Assembly: GCA_951230915.1 (NCBI GenBank)
Contig: OX579638.1
Span: 22,834,696 to 22,898,695, forward strand
DNA: 64,000 nucleotides
Origin: Antitrichia curtipendula
Lineage: Eukaryota; Streptophyta; Bryopsida; Hypnales; Leucodontaceae
Direction: 5' to 3'
Below, one piece after another: positions 12,601 to 25,321 of this stretch. The notes below the pieces were generated by a model, which saw only the letters and a list, made by a program, of their open reading frames with translations, was not told where the DNA came from and did not search any database. Position numbers and translations under genes: made by a program. Each line of letters opens with the position of its first letter. Positions within the stretch are counted from its first letter, which is position 1.

Positions 12601-15600
12601 CATCAAACCACGAACTCCCGCAGAGATTTCTTGAATCATGGATGTTTCGGAGAATCCTCTGTGAACGGAACCCACCTGCAAAGGCACAACCACGTGAATC
12701 TCAGCCTCGAAGTCCTAAACCCTAAGAACCAAGGATTCATGGTTTCAAAAGGACCAATTCGATTGATGACATTGTGAAGGATGTAATTCAAATGGGGTCA
12801 AGTTTTATATCACCAACATCAGTGACGAACATTTCATGTGTTTTGATCAAGAAATAAATAAAAATTTGAACAACAGAACCTAAACCCTAAAAAACCCAAG
12901 GATCCATGGATTTACAAGGACCAATTCGATTGATGATACTCCGTAATTCACATGGGGCCAAGTTTTATATCACCAGCATCAGTGAAGAACATTGCATGTG
13001 TAGGCCAAGAAAGAAATAATACTTGACAAAGTTCCCAGATGACCCGATAAAAAATTGTCAACAAATCATGAAGGCTTAAGGGTTCAAGCTTACCTCGAGA
13101 TCAAACAATTTGACTCGACGCTGATTGCAGGCGGCGCGGTTCCATCCCAAGACATCGACCGCTTCTTCGCAAGGACAGTACTGTCCGCCGCTGATGACCA
13201 AGTACACTTGCCGGCCAGGCGTAGCCCGAAACTTCTGCAACAGGGGCGCCAGGTCCTTCACGTCACGGACGCTGTGCGCGTAGAAGATCGCGTCTGTGCG
13301 TTGGGGATGCATCTCCGCCCACTGCGTCACGTAGCCCCTGGAGAACACGCGCCACCATTGATTGTCACGCACCTCCACGACGTCGTTGTGTATCACGGTG
13401 GTCTCTGAAACTTGCGCCAGGCGGTGCTCCTTGTCCGCCCACGTCTCTTTGTCGTTCGGATCCACAGGCAACACGAAGGAACTTCCGCCACTGTACTTCT
13501 GAACCTGGTAACTGGAATTCGACAGGTAAATCCATTAACCATGGATTCATGCATTCAATGTGACTCATTCAATTGATCATATTGTGGCAAATGGGTAGCT
13601 GCAATGGAAGCTGCAATTGTACTAACCTCGAGGTAGAGCCGCTTACACTTAAAAAGACTGTGGATTTAAGGTTTTACAGTGACCAATTTGATTGATCATA
13701 CTGTGAAAAATGCGATTCAGATGGAGCAGATTTTATCATACAAAAATCGGTGACGGACATTGCATGTGTTGACTGGTCAAATTTCAGCATACGTTGAGCA
13801 AAGAAAGTCCCCGTAATATTCACTCATCAAGGGTTAGCCTTCTAACTCTCCGACTTTGAAAAATGGAAGCTGGAGAAAAGGTTCGTAAGTTTGTGACGAT
13901 GCTGCACCTGAGATGCAGATCCTCGCCGGTGGAGAAAGTGGGCGGCGTTTCGATGAAAATGGTCTTCACAAGCTCAGCGGAGAGGAACCAGCCGCTTGAC
14001 AGATAGTCCACCTTCACGATCTTGTCGACGACGATGTCATACGCGGGATCCGGCAAGTACAGGCCGGCCTCCTTCGCTCCGAACTTTCGGTAGCTCGGGA
14101 AACTGAAATCCTTCTGCTGGAAGGGCAGGATGCGACCAATGCTGCCCAGGACGGAGTTTCGGTACTTCTCGGTTCCTGCGGCGTGAGCCAAGATTTCGAG
14201 CACCCTCTTCCCGGGAATCATGTCGTCGTCCAGCAAGTACACGAAATCCGCAGTGTGAGTCTGCCACCAGTAAAGAAAGTCTCCATTAAATTGGAAGTTT
14301 CCTGTTAAAGAAGCAAAATAACAATTCTACCCTGTCCCAGCTTGTGAAGTAAGAGTCACTTGCGCATCTCATTTCGGCAATTGCCAATTTAATAAATATT
14401 GTGTTGAAAACATTCCACACAACGAAGAAGACGGAGACTCGTTGGTCGGCTACAACAGGAAGTAGCAGTTGCAACTCATCCAGTGGTTTTGTAGCGCTTC
14501 CGTACTTAGCTAAAAAATTATGGTCCATTGCGAACCATTGCAAAAGTGTCGCAAACTTGTTGCAAAAGTCTTGGGCGCGGAACCAATGCATATCGATGCC
14601 TAACTTGCTGCCTAAACTTTTGCAATCTCAAATAAATGCAAATACATTGCATAGTGTTATACTAAACCATTATAAAATTGTTGATAGATTTCTGAATTTC
14701 ATTGCAAAACCGCTATAAAAACTATCGCAATGATTGGTGATGCCCCTGGCGCTTAATTGAGTGCGAGGATTGCGACCCAAGTACCTGAAGCGCGAGTTGA
14801 AATCGTCCATAGTAATTATAGTTATACGCCGACTCCACGATGCTGATCCTGGGATCATTGTAAGCCTCCACGATCGTCCGCAGGGAGTCTCTCTGCGGAC
14901 TGCCGAACGCCACAACCCAAACCTCGTGGAAGGGAAGCGTTTGCTCCAGCAGGGCTTCCAGCTGCGCGCAGAGCGTCTTCCGTTGAAAGTGGTTCAGAAT
15001 GACGGTCACCTTGGCACCAAAGCCGGATGACGGCAGGCTCATGAGCTCTTCCAGAGACTCGCAGCCCCGCTTCTGCTGCTGGAATTCCATCACCTCCCTG
15101 CACCCATTTGGAAACCCAATTCATACTCTACTACAAAGTTCATCACTCTACCCTCACATTCGTCGAAATATGTCTGAATTTCACACCTGAAATTCACAAT
15201 TCTAGCGCTCTGAAACAAGTCCTTTCAACGAGTATGAGCCACCACTGAATGCCACATTCGATATAATGGAGAAATTTCAACAAAGTGCCCAGTACTCTGG
15301 AACCTGAGATCTATACCAGTTCAAGTTCTCCGTGTGTGAATGTCACAACTCTGGCGCTCTGAATCACGTACCCCGCTTTACCGGATTCCACTATCTTTGG
15401 TACATTTTCTCGGAATCACACAATGTTTCCGAACAGGACTTGAGGATTGATTGTGATGTCACTGAAATCAGGCTGGAGTGCATGAGTCTGATCAAAAGCA
15501 GAGATCGATTCGTGTGCAATAGATTGCTGACCGTACCTGAACAGGCTCGTTTTCATGTCAATCGTTTTCGTATTGTTCGACTTCTTCTGGACGAACGGAA

Positions 15601-16066
15601 TCTCCTCCGTCTCGCACACGGCACTCTTCTTCGGCTCCTGTTGTTGTAACTCCAGGCTCACCCGTCTCACCCTCTGCTGCTCTCCGGAGTCGGGCAAATG
15701 CTCCCGGAACATCCCAAACGCTCCCGGCCCGACGACTCCCGTGACGTCGGGCATCGACGGGCTGAGGAAGAAGAGGAGGAAGGTGGCGTACGCGGCACAT
15801 CCGAACTGCAAGCACGCGAGCAGGAGGGCCATGCGCATGGTGCCCGTGCTCTTCCAGCTCCCTGACATCCGAGCTGGGGCAAGACTCGGCCGGCCCTGTT
15901 TGTTGTTGTTGTTGCTGCTGCTGCTGCTGGGAGGACTCAAAGCCGCGTCGGCATTGTCGGAGAAAAGCTGGGGAACCCTGATAGAGATGCTGAACATGTC
16001 CTCAGACATTGAGCGGGGCAGTGGCTTCATATCGACTGCAGAATTGCGAGTGCTTGACACAGCCAT
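9634..16066 (-). CDS. Two-module glycosyltransferase, type II membrane protein (9 exons)
   Basis: Exons, 5' to 3' on the minus strand: 16066-15537, 15097-14785, 14260-13908, 13511-13094, 12675-12426, 12040-11791, 11316-10935, 10432-10253, 9849-9634. All junctions are GT-AG and the phases add up to one 963-residue frame. Residues 1-78 are cytosolic-type and low complexity (Ser/Asn runs at ~46-55); a single hydrophobic signal anchor lies at ~79-101, as in Golgi type II enzymes. A first GT-A-like module starts near VTVILNHFQRKTL (207-219) and carries the DDD motif at 292-294 (LLDDDMIPGK). A second starts near MRIQINVITQNR (626) and carries EDD at 718-720 (LLEDDIEVSP). These acidic triads are the usual metal/nucleotide-sugar ligands. 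It resembles a plant GT2-type protein annotated in Arabidopsis (At5g60700-like, from memory). Donor and acceptor sugars are unknown. Exons are GC-rich (57% in a 60-base sample), unlike the channel gene downstream. The first ATG precedes the anchor by a normal distance, so the start is likely right. Confidence 0.85.
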
Positions 16067-16700
16067 TCTGGAAACAGTAATGTCCTTCAGGATTTGAAAT
16101 AAACTGATGCTGCTAGCCTCTGGATCGTCTCTGTGCTGGTTGCGCTCACGTTCCGATCGAACTGGGATGATCGGAGGGAACTATTATTGTGTGGCGACAA
16201 AAATTGCTTTTTATTTCCACGCCTCCATGGGCCGTACGAAGGGCGTCTCTGTCACTAGAGTTGCTGACAAAAGCCCTGAACTTTCAGAACGGAGTATTGC
16301 TAGTCTCAAAGGACGAAGGATTACTACTTTACTTCGCATGTTTCGATCAACCAGTCAAATTGCTGCTCACTACGATAGCATTGCGCGCGATTGCGCACCT
16401 CCCACGTGTACCGGCCACACCGTTTCTGCACTACAAACTACACAGCTGAGTTACTCCAGGAGCTAGAGTTGAGCCGCACTGGCAACCATTACATACATAG
16501 TTTCAGTACAAAGTACGTGCAACGAACTATTGCTCCCCGAGAAATTCGAGATCATAAAGTCAGCGCATTGCCCAACGTGTTCAGTTTACGTAGACGTACA
16601 CGAAGCACATCTCAGGCAGCACATGTAAGTGCACCACGCGAAAAATCTAAACGTCCGCAATGATATGCAGTACTAGTCTGATCGACAATAACCTAACGTT
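16067..16700. other. Upstream region of the glycosyltransferase gene
   Basis: Likely holds the promoter and 5' UTR of the minus-strand gene starting at 16066. Base composition is moderate. I see no clear TATA box at a fixed distance. Short plus-strand frames here overlap each other and show no domain. Confidence 0.4.
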
Positions 16701-17200
16701 GCACAATTGGGAAGTGGAAGCCGGGTGGATCCTCAACAATTCCTCCGCAGTAGACACGTACCGCTAGGAACTGAATAATACAGACTTCGTAAGTCTTATA
16801 CTCAGTCACATGGGAGAGCTAATAAGGTGACCGAATGCCACAAATGCAAAAAGTACGGATCGCCGTAGTACTTCTGCCGGTTGAATTGCAACTGGTGCGG
16901 CACTCGTGCAAGTTGCGGTCGTTTGAATCCTGATGAGCTAGCCGCACAGATTGCTAAAGAACTAATAAAAGTGTGGATCTGCGATTGAAGGTCAACGAAA
17001 AGACGGAGGTTGGATCTCATTAAACCTAAAGGAGCTACAGCACCATGCTAAACGGAGACTGCAACCACGCAACTGCAACGTCGCCGAGGAAAGCGCTGGA
17101 GTGTCGATGTTCACGGCCGTAAACAGCTCACGACCAGTGATTCTTTTTCGAAGCTGGACAGATCATTACAATCACCCGAATTGTACATTCATCTATCACT
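16701..17200 (+). pseudogene. Cysteine-rich relic frame
   Basis: From about 16837 the plus strand reads CHKCKKYGSP, a stop, then YFCRLNCNWCGTRASCGRLN, followed by ELAAQIAKELIKV. The C..C and C...C..C spacing suggests a decayed zinc-binding segment, perhaps from a mobile element. No flanking domain supports an identity, and the frame is interrupted. Confidence 0.3.
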
Positions 17201-18491
17201 TTCATCATCACATTGACTATGATCAGTAAACTTCATCCAAATTTTGGCAAAAATAAAAATAAAAATTTATCTGAGATATTTTTGGTGATTTCATCCACTT
17301 TTATTTCTAATTTTTAATGACCAGTATCAAGGAACTGGCGAAAATTTGCCCACAACTGGAACTGCTCACGGCGCTCCTCGACTTCCATGCCAGTAGGACT
17401 TTCAGACCCTGGCTAGTAGTCTATGTGAATTGGATGTAAATTAAAGGCATAAGCTTGGGTGGATTTTCTTCAGTGTCAAGATAGTGAAGATGACCAAGGC
17501 ATGTGCAATACATGGGGAAACTAAAATTGCAAACCATCTTTAATTCACTTTGAACTGCTGAATCAATTGCATCTCTCACTGAAATGAAAGTGCCTCTGAT
17601 CCTTGGAAAATAGAATGTGGCAACGTGCAATTATAGGCCTCAGTTATTTACTTATTTTCAAACTTGTTCACTCCGCACAATTCAAAGAACTTCCATAAAA
17701 AGTTTTCGATGAATAACTGCGTTTTTCAAGAGGGAAGAGAATTTTTCTTTTCCCCCACGCTTGAGTGCTCCCCATTTGGGGGGCTGTCCATTTTTGTATT
17801 TCGTGATTGCAAATATAAATTAGAACTTTTTATCATCCACTGGTAAACAATTCTTTATTGCGTTTTTCCAAAGGAGGCTAATCACCACTCATATAGTGGA
17901 GTGACTGGAATCTCCTTACAATCTCGCCTCACGTGATGCAAACTTGTGTTGGATCCCTCTTTGGACCCAAATCTCCCATTTCAGAAGAAGCTATTCCACG
18001 TGATTAGATTGCAGGGTAATCTAACAACATGCCTTCCGTTTGTTGTCATTCTACAAAAAGTAAGCCACGCCTGGCTTGTTGTTTTCATTCCAATCCTATT
18101 CCAATTGGAAAAGAATGCGAATGCTTATTAGAATAATTATTATCAACTGAAAGATCTGAGGAGGCTCCACATTAATTGCTTTCTCGAATCAGTACTGTCT
18201 GTACTGCCATAACATTCAAGAGCCTTCAGAGAGGCTGCCTTTGCCTCTCTGAAGTCTTCATCCACGAAATGCATCCACATGTTATTAATGTATGCTTCAG
18301 GACCGAGACAATGCCAGTACATTTACGGTGCGATCGATTTTTTTGGCTAATTCTAGGACAAAATATACAAACAAATAATTTTAAAGATAGATGGTCTGTC
18401 AAAACCCAAAGAATTTTTTGAGTATTATACCAATGAAATCTAACCATTTGCCGTCCATAACTTAATTTGAGTTTTTTCAGGAAAGAGAAGC
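17201..18491. other. Intergenic with a short perfect hairpin
   Basis: No supported gene. A perfect 12-bp stem (CTTCAGAGAGGC at 18224-18235 and GCCTCTCTGAAG at 18243-18254) with a 7-base loop is present; there is no T-run or gene end next to it to suggest a terminator. Confidence 0.4.
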
Positions 18492-19069
18492 TCTTTATGT
18501 ACACTTGGGGTGGTAGGAGATAGAACAACCCATGTGGGATATGTTATGTAGAGTTTGTAATTTCTCAACCGCTCATAGTTAAGTCTAAAGTAGGAATTGT
18601 GTTAAAATTATAATTTCAGACCTCATTTAGGCATAGTGTAATACCTTGTTTCAAAATACTTTGAACTAAAATAAGTTGGGGAATCAAGTTAAATTTCATC
18701 TCCAAAAATCCGTTTGAGATTTTAATCTTCCACTCAAAAGTTATAGACAAATTTCATAGAGGGATTTAAAAGGATTTTTTTTTTACATTTTCATACATCC
18801 TCTCTGAAATTTGTCCATAACTTTTGAGTGGAAGATCTAAATCTCAAACGGATTTTTGGAGATGAAATTTAACTTGATTCCCCAACTTATTTTAGTTCAA
18901 AGTATTTTGAAACAAGGTATTACACTATGCCTAAATGAGGTCTGAAATTATAATTTTAACACAATTCCTACTTTAGACTTAACTATGAGCGGTTGAGAAA
19001 TTACAAACTCTAAATTACATATCCCACATGGGTTGTTCTACCTCCTACCACCCCATATGTACATAAAGA
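18492..19069. repeat. 578-bp near-perfect palindrome (fold-back element)
   Basis: Two arms of about 270 bp, 18492-18763 and 18799-19069, are inverted copies with only scattered differences and a ~35-bp T-rich centre. Outer ends read CTTTATGTACA / TGTACATAAAG. A related end (CATATCCCATATGGGTTG...ACCTCC) occurs near 42570-42605, so the unit is dispersed. No coding frame spans an arm. The structure fits a fold-back transposon or large MITE; target duplication is not obvious. Confidence 0.85.
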
Positions 19070-19980
19070 ATTGTCTTCTAATTCAAATCACAAAACATGA
19101 AAGGCTTACAGCGCAAAGTGAAGGAATTCAGACATTGAAATTATTAACCGCCCTGAATTGTTTGTCATTTTTTTTAAGCTATTTTTTTGGTTTTGTTGAA
19201 ATTAAAAGTGTTCAATTTCCCAGTAACCTGATTGTGCAGTCATGACCTTGGCACTGAGCAGAAGTCTGACATTATTGACGCGTGGCTTATTAGCTAATGT
19301 TGGGTGTGGAATATTCCACACCATTTCATCCTTTGGATGAAATGATGTGGAATATACCACATCATTCCGTCAGAGGGAAGGCAGCTGCACTCACAGCTCT
19401 TGAATGTTATGTTCCAATTCCACTCTCCTATGAGTCCTATCTCGCTGGATTTGCTTTCCTTTCCTCTTTTTGAGTCTTGACGGCTAAGCGGGATGCGGTA
19501 TTTGAGGGAAATGTTGGCCAGGGAGGCAAGGGACCGACCCATGCGCTCTACCTTCGGCGCTAGCACTCCCCCACGTGGAAGTTGGGAACCCCAATTCGGC
19601 AAGGCTCAGTTGGAGCGGCTTTTCGTGAGTGGACTTTCGGCAAGCGGGGAGCACTGAACTTGCTTAGGGAATTTGGGGAGGGAGTGTCTGTCTGTGCGGT
19701 GGAGTTCACACTGCAGTTGTTTTTAGAGCTGTAGCAGATCCTACGCGAGGACGGCACCAACATTTTTTTTAAGATTTTCCGTTTAGAGCTCTGGTGGCAA
19801 CATTGGACATTTTGGGAGTGAATCATTGGCCTCAACCAATTTTTTTTAAGCGAATCACTTTTGGGTACTCCCAATTTTCTGACAACATTTCTGGCGCTAT
19901 AGTAACTTTTTTTTTTCCACTACTTGGCGACACTCTAAATATATCTCAGCCACTAGTTGGCGACACTGAAAACAAACTTG
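19070..19980. other. Intergenic with 26-bp hairpin and TGGCGAC motifs
   Basis: An imperfect stem at ~19308-19369 pairs GTGGAATATTCCACACC... with its inverted copy (about 24 of 26 positions). TGGCGAC-type heptamers at ~19924, 19958 and 20031 recur on the far side of the hAT gene (~24545-24725), so they may be subterminal repeats of that transposon. No gene is seen. Confidence 0.4.
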
Positions 19981-20566
19981 CCACAAATTCACATTGTGTT
20001 TGGCTATAACCAAATGAGTTTGAGAGAAAACTGGCGACAGTCCAAAAGGGAGAAAATTGATAAAAGTTCACAGCTAAAAATTCAAATAGCTGCCGCAGTC
20101 GGAGTCTCAATCTCAGATCCCGGTTCACCAGATTCTCTTTGTTCACAAATCAAAAAAATTAAAAAAAATATACGATAGAAGGAAACATTGACATTCAAGC
20201 AGACGACCAAAGAAGCAGTAACACTGAAGCAGACGGCAAGGAAAGAAGCATACGTGAAGAATAATCCAAAATAGAGAGACAGCAAGGAAAGAAGCATACA
20301 TGAAGAATAATCTGAAACAGAGAGCAACGCAAGACAAACAACTTACTCAACAATACCAACAAACAAGCACAAGGCAAACCATTATACAGCAACTGCAAAG
20401 ACTTGACACTTTGTAACCCAAAGTGCACACTGCATACTTCGAAGGAGAAAACTTAAGGGACAATACGAAACTGGTGAACCGGGATTTTCAGCCGGTGTCC
20501 AACAACCGTTGGACCCCGTTGAATTTCATCATAGACATGCCCTGCACAAAACCCACAACACAAAAA

Positions 20567-23500
20567 TTAGTCTCCCTTCCTCATGGAAGTCTTCCACTCA
20601 TTGTATGCTGCATCGTATGGGAAGTCGTAGAGGCCGTAGAACTCCTGCGCATGCATCCCCACTACAAGCGGCAGATGTGTAGACAAGCGATTACGAAGTT
20701 TATTCTTCATAAAGCTAAGTGTTGAGAAGGTGCGCTCGTCCTCAACGCTTCCAAGAACGGTCACAACCGCGAGCTCCACAACCTTCAAGTACTCCGACAA
20801 CTTATGTCGAAGCAGGCCGTTGGCCTCAATTCGACGCCAAAGCCGCGTCAGAGGATTGAGTGGGAGTTCTCCTTGCATGGCTGCATGGCAGTTGGCCTTC
20901 ATGGCAATTTTGAACATGCACGCTTGTTCATCAAGTTTATGAATTGAGAGCACAGGAGGTGCCTCTCTTCCTTTTGGCTGCTTTCCCCTTGGAGGCACGT
21001 CCTCCTTCTCCATTGCGGGTGCATCCACCGGCTCCGTTGTTGCTGCACAGTCAAGCACACCGTCCACCGCAACCGCGCAGGCTTGCCCCTTCTTGGGAAG
21101 GTCGAACATCTTCGGCACTCCATAGTGTTCCTTGATAACGGCCAAATGCTTTTGAAAGTCGGCCTCAACAGATTCTAGTAACCAGTATTGGGGGTAAACA
21201 AAGCCAAACGCGTCCATGAGAGCCGACGAAGGAAAATGTCCCTCCAACTCGGCTATGAGTTTTGTTGCCGCCTCTGTAAAAAAAATGCAGGTTCCAGGGT
21301 CAAGGTCAAGAACGAAGACTAAAAACGCAACAAAAGAAAGACCAAAAAAGCAACAAAACAAATGACAAAGGGCAGTGACGTACTCACCTCTGCACAGCTT
21401 CTTCACATCGAAAACAATGTCGGCGTACACCTCCCTTGTCACAGGAGCGCCGAATTCAGAGTCTACCCGTCTGTGGGTAGCTGGGATACTATGCCCGGTG
21501 GGAGTGAAGTGTAGGACCTCCGCTGCGTCCTCGTTCAAATCGAACGCGCTCTGCACCCAGCCCATAGGTATGGCATCGTGCTTTACATGCACAAGCCCCT
21601 TGAAGTTCCAAAAAACGTCCTGGGTAAATGCAGTGTTGTCTTCAAGGTAGAAGGAACACACCTCAGCTATACACATTTGAATCGCAGACACATAGTCACA
21701 GACAAAAACATCTCGCCCTTATGCAAACTGCATCAAGGAGTGCACGCACTTCAGCAAAGGCAACAAGCCAGACAACCCCAGTAAAATCTGGATATCACAG
21801 AGGTGGTCCAGATTCTTGCGTGCTATCTCCATCAACTTCTTATCGACCTTCGGTTTAGACCGCCCCCCCACATTGTCTACCACAGGTCGTTGCGAATCCA
21901 GGGACATCTTTACAATGAGCACCCTGTACTCGCTCATGACTCGCACTGCCGGTGAGAGCATGCTTATCCACCGTGTCTTGACATTCCTCAGTATCTTCAG
22001 CCCTTTAGAGTGCATGAGCTCGGCCAATTTGACGAATTCCAAGTGGCACTTCGGTGATTTGGCAAAGAACGCGTGCAACGATGCTAGCATGTCCTCAATT
22101 CTTTCAACAACTGGCAATGAACTGAGGGTGCGTACAGCTAGATTGGTCCTGTGTGCCTACACAAACATGCAGGTGTATGTTACTTTGCGTACCACAGATT
22201 TCCCACAATTGCATGGCATAATACAACTGAGAAAAACCGTGCCAACTTGAAAAGGAGAGTTCTGTACTTACCATGCAGTGGATGCCGATCATTCGAGGTG
22301 CCAAACTCTTCTGCAGTTGATTCACGACTCCATTTTTCTTCCCTTGAAACGTGCTCACCCCATCTGCTAAGTACAAACAACCACACAAATTAATTTCCAG
22401 ACATGCAGCTTAATGCAAGCACCATGAAACAAACAAAACCTAAACCGCAATAACATGCAACAGATGGGGGAAGGAATTCAATTAGACTCACCTGCTCCGA
22501 AGGAGGCAAACTGAGTCGATAGGTCCGCTTCGCTGATGCCTCCATAGTTTTTGACCGCATCAACAATGACGTTGGTGAGGTTGTCGCTACCACCACCATC
22601 CAGGACGCGCTCTAATGACAAGAGCAGTGGCTTCCTTTCCCAACCGTCACAGACGTATCCGTGAATGGATATCCAACTTTGAGTGTCCAGTGTTGTAACC
22701 TCGTCGCATGTAACTGAGAAAAAACGTGCATTCGACATAACTTGTTTTATCTTGAGCTGTACTTGATGGTCCAGACACTCCGCTAGGTCCCACCCTGCAT
22801 TGTCCGACCAATGTCGCCTTGGAAGCTTGGGGACCTCCAAGAAGGTGAACAAAGGGAGCAGCGCCGCGTACTCCAGCATCGGTCGCCCTTCTTGAAGCAG
22901 GTGGAGAATTGTCGCAAACTGGATTCTCTTGCTTGCTTGCTCGCCTTTAACCACAGCAAGTTGTTCTGCAACTGTTACGGTGTTCCGTGATGCAAAGATC
23001 CTCTCATACCTTAGATGCTTGCAATTTTTTGCAATATACCATTCTCCTTTCTTGATGCCCTGAGGCATGTTCTTGGTTGCCTTACGCTTGCCACTATGCT
23101 TGCTGAGAGTGTCCCACTTAGGTCCAAGTATTTTCGGCTTCCCTGTAATCTGTGAACAAACAACACATTTTACAGATTGAAACAAACCATTAGAACCTCT
23201 AAAGAGCTCTGCCCACGGCAATTGAGCCGCCCACGTCTCCTGAAATTTCCTCGTTGCTTCATAGCTCTTCTTTACGTCCTTCGCTTTCACCTCTGGAATG
23301 AATTCATCGTCAGAGAGGTCGTCAACCTCCTCCACAACAGGCAGCTTGCTCTTTCCTTTCCGAGCTCTTTCAACTTCTGCGGTCTCGGCACTCTCCACAG
23401 TCGCGTTAGATGCATCCAATGATAAAGCAATTACCTGTATGACAGAATCTGATTCTAAGGGCACATGGACCACTGCGGTAGGCGGAGCATCCGATGTTAG

Positions 23501-23767
23501 TAAAACAACATCCGGATTTGATCTACGCCGTTTGGTTGTCTAAAAGCTTGCCTTTCTCTTTTTAAGAGACTCACAAACAGAGAAGCCTCCACTCTGACTA
23601 GAACCTCCATTGCGTACACTTTGGGAGCAAGCTGCAATGGACTCGGACGAAGTGGGGGCATTTGACCCAGACAACAATTTGGTTGGAGTGATCCCAGAAG
23701 AAGACGATGACCCTGTGGAAGGAAGACGACTATAGTAATGGAACAACGCCGACCCTGCAGACACCAT
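20567..23767 (-). pseudogene. hAT transposase gene with two in-frame stops
   Basis: Minus-strand exons 23767-22492, 22363-22272, 22156-21388 and 21273-20567; all introns are GT-AG and the phases fit. The intact reading would be 947 residues including the two stop positions. In order: Ser-rich N-terminus; BED-like zinc finger (CVVC...HSGKRK, residues ~205-235); a catalytic core region with FSVTCDEVTTLDTQSW and, after intron 1, FGADGVSTFQGKKNGV; then IGIHCMAHRTNLAV; and a C-terminal hAT dimerisation region (LTRLWRRIEANG ... SVEDERTFSTLSFMKNKLRNRL). Stops: TAG at 23540-23542 and TAA at 21719-21721, each in the same frame as the coding on both sides, where CAG and CAA (Gln) would fit. The 114-bp third intron (21387-21274) is open in frame. 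Everything else is well kept, so inactivation looks recent. No terminal inverted repeats were pinned down. Confidence 0.8.
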
Positions 23768-25317
23768 GACAAAATGCAGACTCCAAAACTAGACTACCCT
23801 AATCGTAGGATCAAGCAACCTTGAGGTAACACTCGCGGACTGACCACTGAATGCCTAACTCCCAAACGGCTTTACCAACAGCAATTCCTCGTAACAATGC
23901 AGGAACTAGGAACTACAACACAGAATGACCAACGTCGACAAATTCAAGAACCGTCGAACATGCAGTCCTGGAAGATGTGATCTGAATTCTGCACTCCAAC
24001 AGGTTAGACCGTAATTACTAGCAAGACCCTAAACACCGTGACCTAAAGAGCCGAGGGACCACAAAGATCGCAGGACAAAGCACATCCGAAACTAGAACTT
24101 CAAAGCAGAAGATCGCAGGACAAATCAGATGCGAAACTAGAACTTCAAAGCAAAGATTACGTAGCAGTTAGGAACTTAGCACGTTGGTCGACAGCAGAAG
24201 CGCATCCAGAGTCCAGTCTACAAAGCTCCACGTTCAATCAGGTAGAGCGAAGAACAGGAGAACACCATGCATGAGATCACCGCGCATGCAGATGAAGAAG
24301 ACTTCCTTCAACGTGTATAGTATACATACACAATGCACCGAATGCAGAGGAGAACTGAGCTCCACAATTCTATACAAAATCCGAGTAATTCCAACCACCA
24401 TCGTGTTGAACCAGTGCTCCATGACCTCCATTGTCACGAAGTACCAGTTTCTAGTGGCAAAATGGTTTCCACTCCCGCTCATCATCTCCAGGAGTGCATC
24501 AAGATAAGTTTGGAATACATACACCTGTGTCTTGGATTGCCAAACCGGCGACAAGCACTACTCTGTCCGATGATTCGTCCTGGTGACTAAGAGGTGGCGC
24601 AAGGGTGTTGGCTGGAGCTCGGGCCTCTCAAATCGGGCACCAAGGTTTCAAATCTCGGGGTGAGATTTCGCCATCTGGCGACATCATTATGGAAGAGGGA
24701 ACATCATGAGAACTAGAGGAGGCGACAGGACCGTCAGTCTTCATCCAACGGTGGCGATCGACGGGCGGCACCCAGTAAGTTTCTGGCACATTTTTTTTTT
24801 TAATTTACCTACTTTTGGCTACTTTTTCGAACTCTCTTTGAATAATTTCGCCATCTGGCATTTTATCGCCACTTAAAAAAAGGCTGGACGGCACTTGGCA
24901 CTTCAGGGCATGATGTGGAAGTAGAGCACCCGCACCTAAGGTAACTACACCTAAAATCGCACAAATAAGCAATTCAGCTTGGTTCCCATTATTGTATTGG
25001 AAATCTTTTTATGGGGTCCTGTTGGTAGTGAAAAGGAGATTCTAGACTCTCTTAGAATGTATTTTTTGGACACCGTATGAATAAACTAAGAATTTTCAAA
25101 GTGTTGAAAACTGGTGTTATTAAAAGCGATCATGGACTCTCATGAATAGTGGGAGTACATTTTAGGCAAGAATCTGTAGTGTGCGATTTTAAGAAGCATG
25201 TGATTTTAGGTGTAGTTTCCTTATACTCAAGAAAAGTGCTCCAAGAGCACGGCCACTGAAGCGGCCTCAACACCTTTGGAGGACCCTTGCACAAAAGAGT
25301 GTCTCATTGTTATTCTC
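23768..25317. other. 5' flank of the hAT gene, no supported gene
   Basis: Contains candidate subterminal motifs CGCCATCTGGCGAC near 24669 and 24845 and a T-run near 24790. It probably includes the transposon's upstream end, but I could not match a terminal repeat with the side near 19.9 kb. Short frames on both strands show no domain. Confidence 0.4.
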
Positions 25318-25321
25318 TTAA

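Noticed and set aside
12883..12900. Telomere-like AACCTAAACCCTAAAAAACCC
   Set aside because: Only one to two degenerate units within an intron of the glycosyltransferase gene; not an interstitial telomeric array.
15555..16097. 180-codon plus-strand frame opposite glycosyltransferase exon 1
   Set aside because: Antisense shadow of a GC-rich coding exon; Leu run arises from the complement of the Ser/Asn run.
18224..18254. Rho-independent-type terminator
   Set aside because: A perfect hairpin but in a eukaryotic intergenic region, with no T-run and no adjacent gene end.
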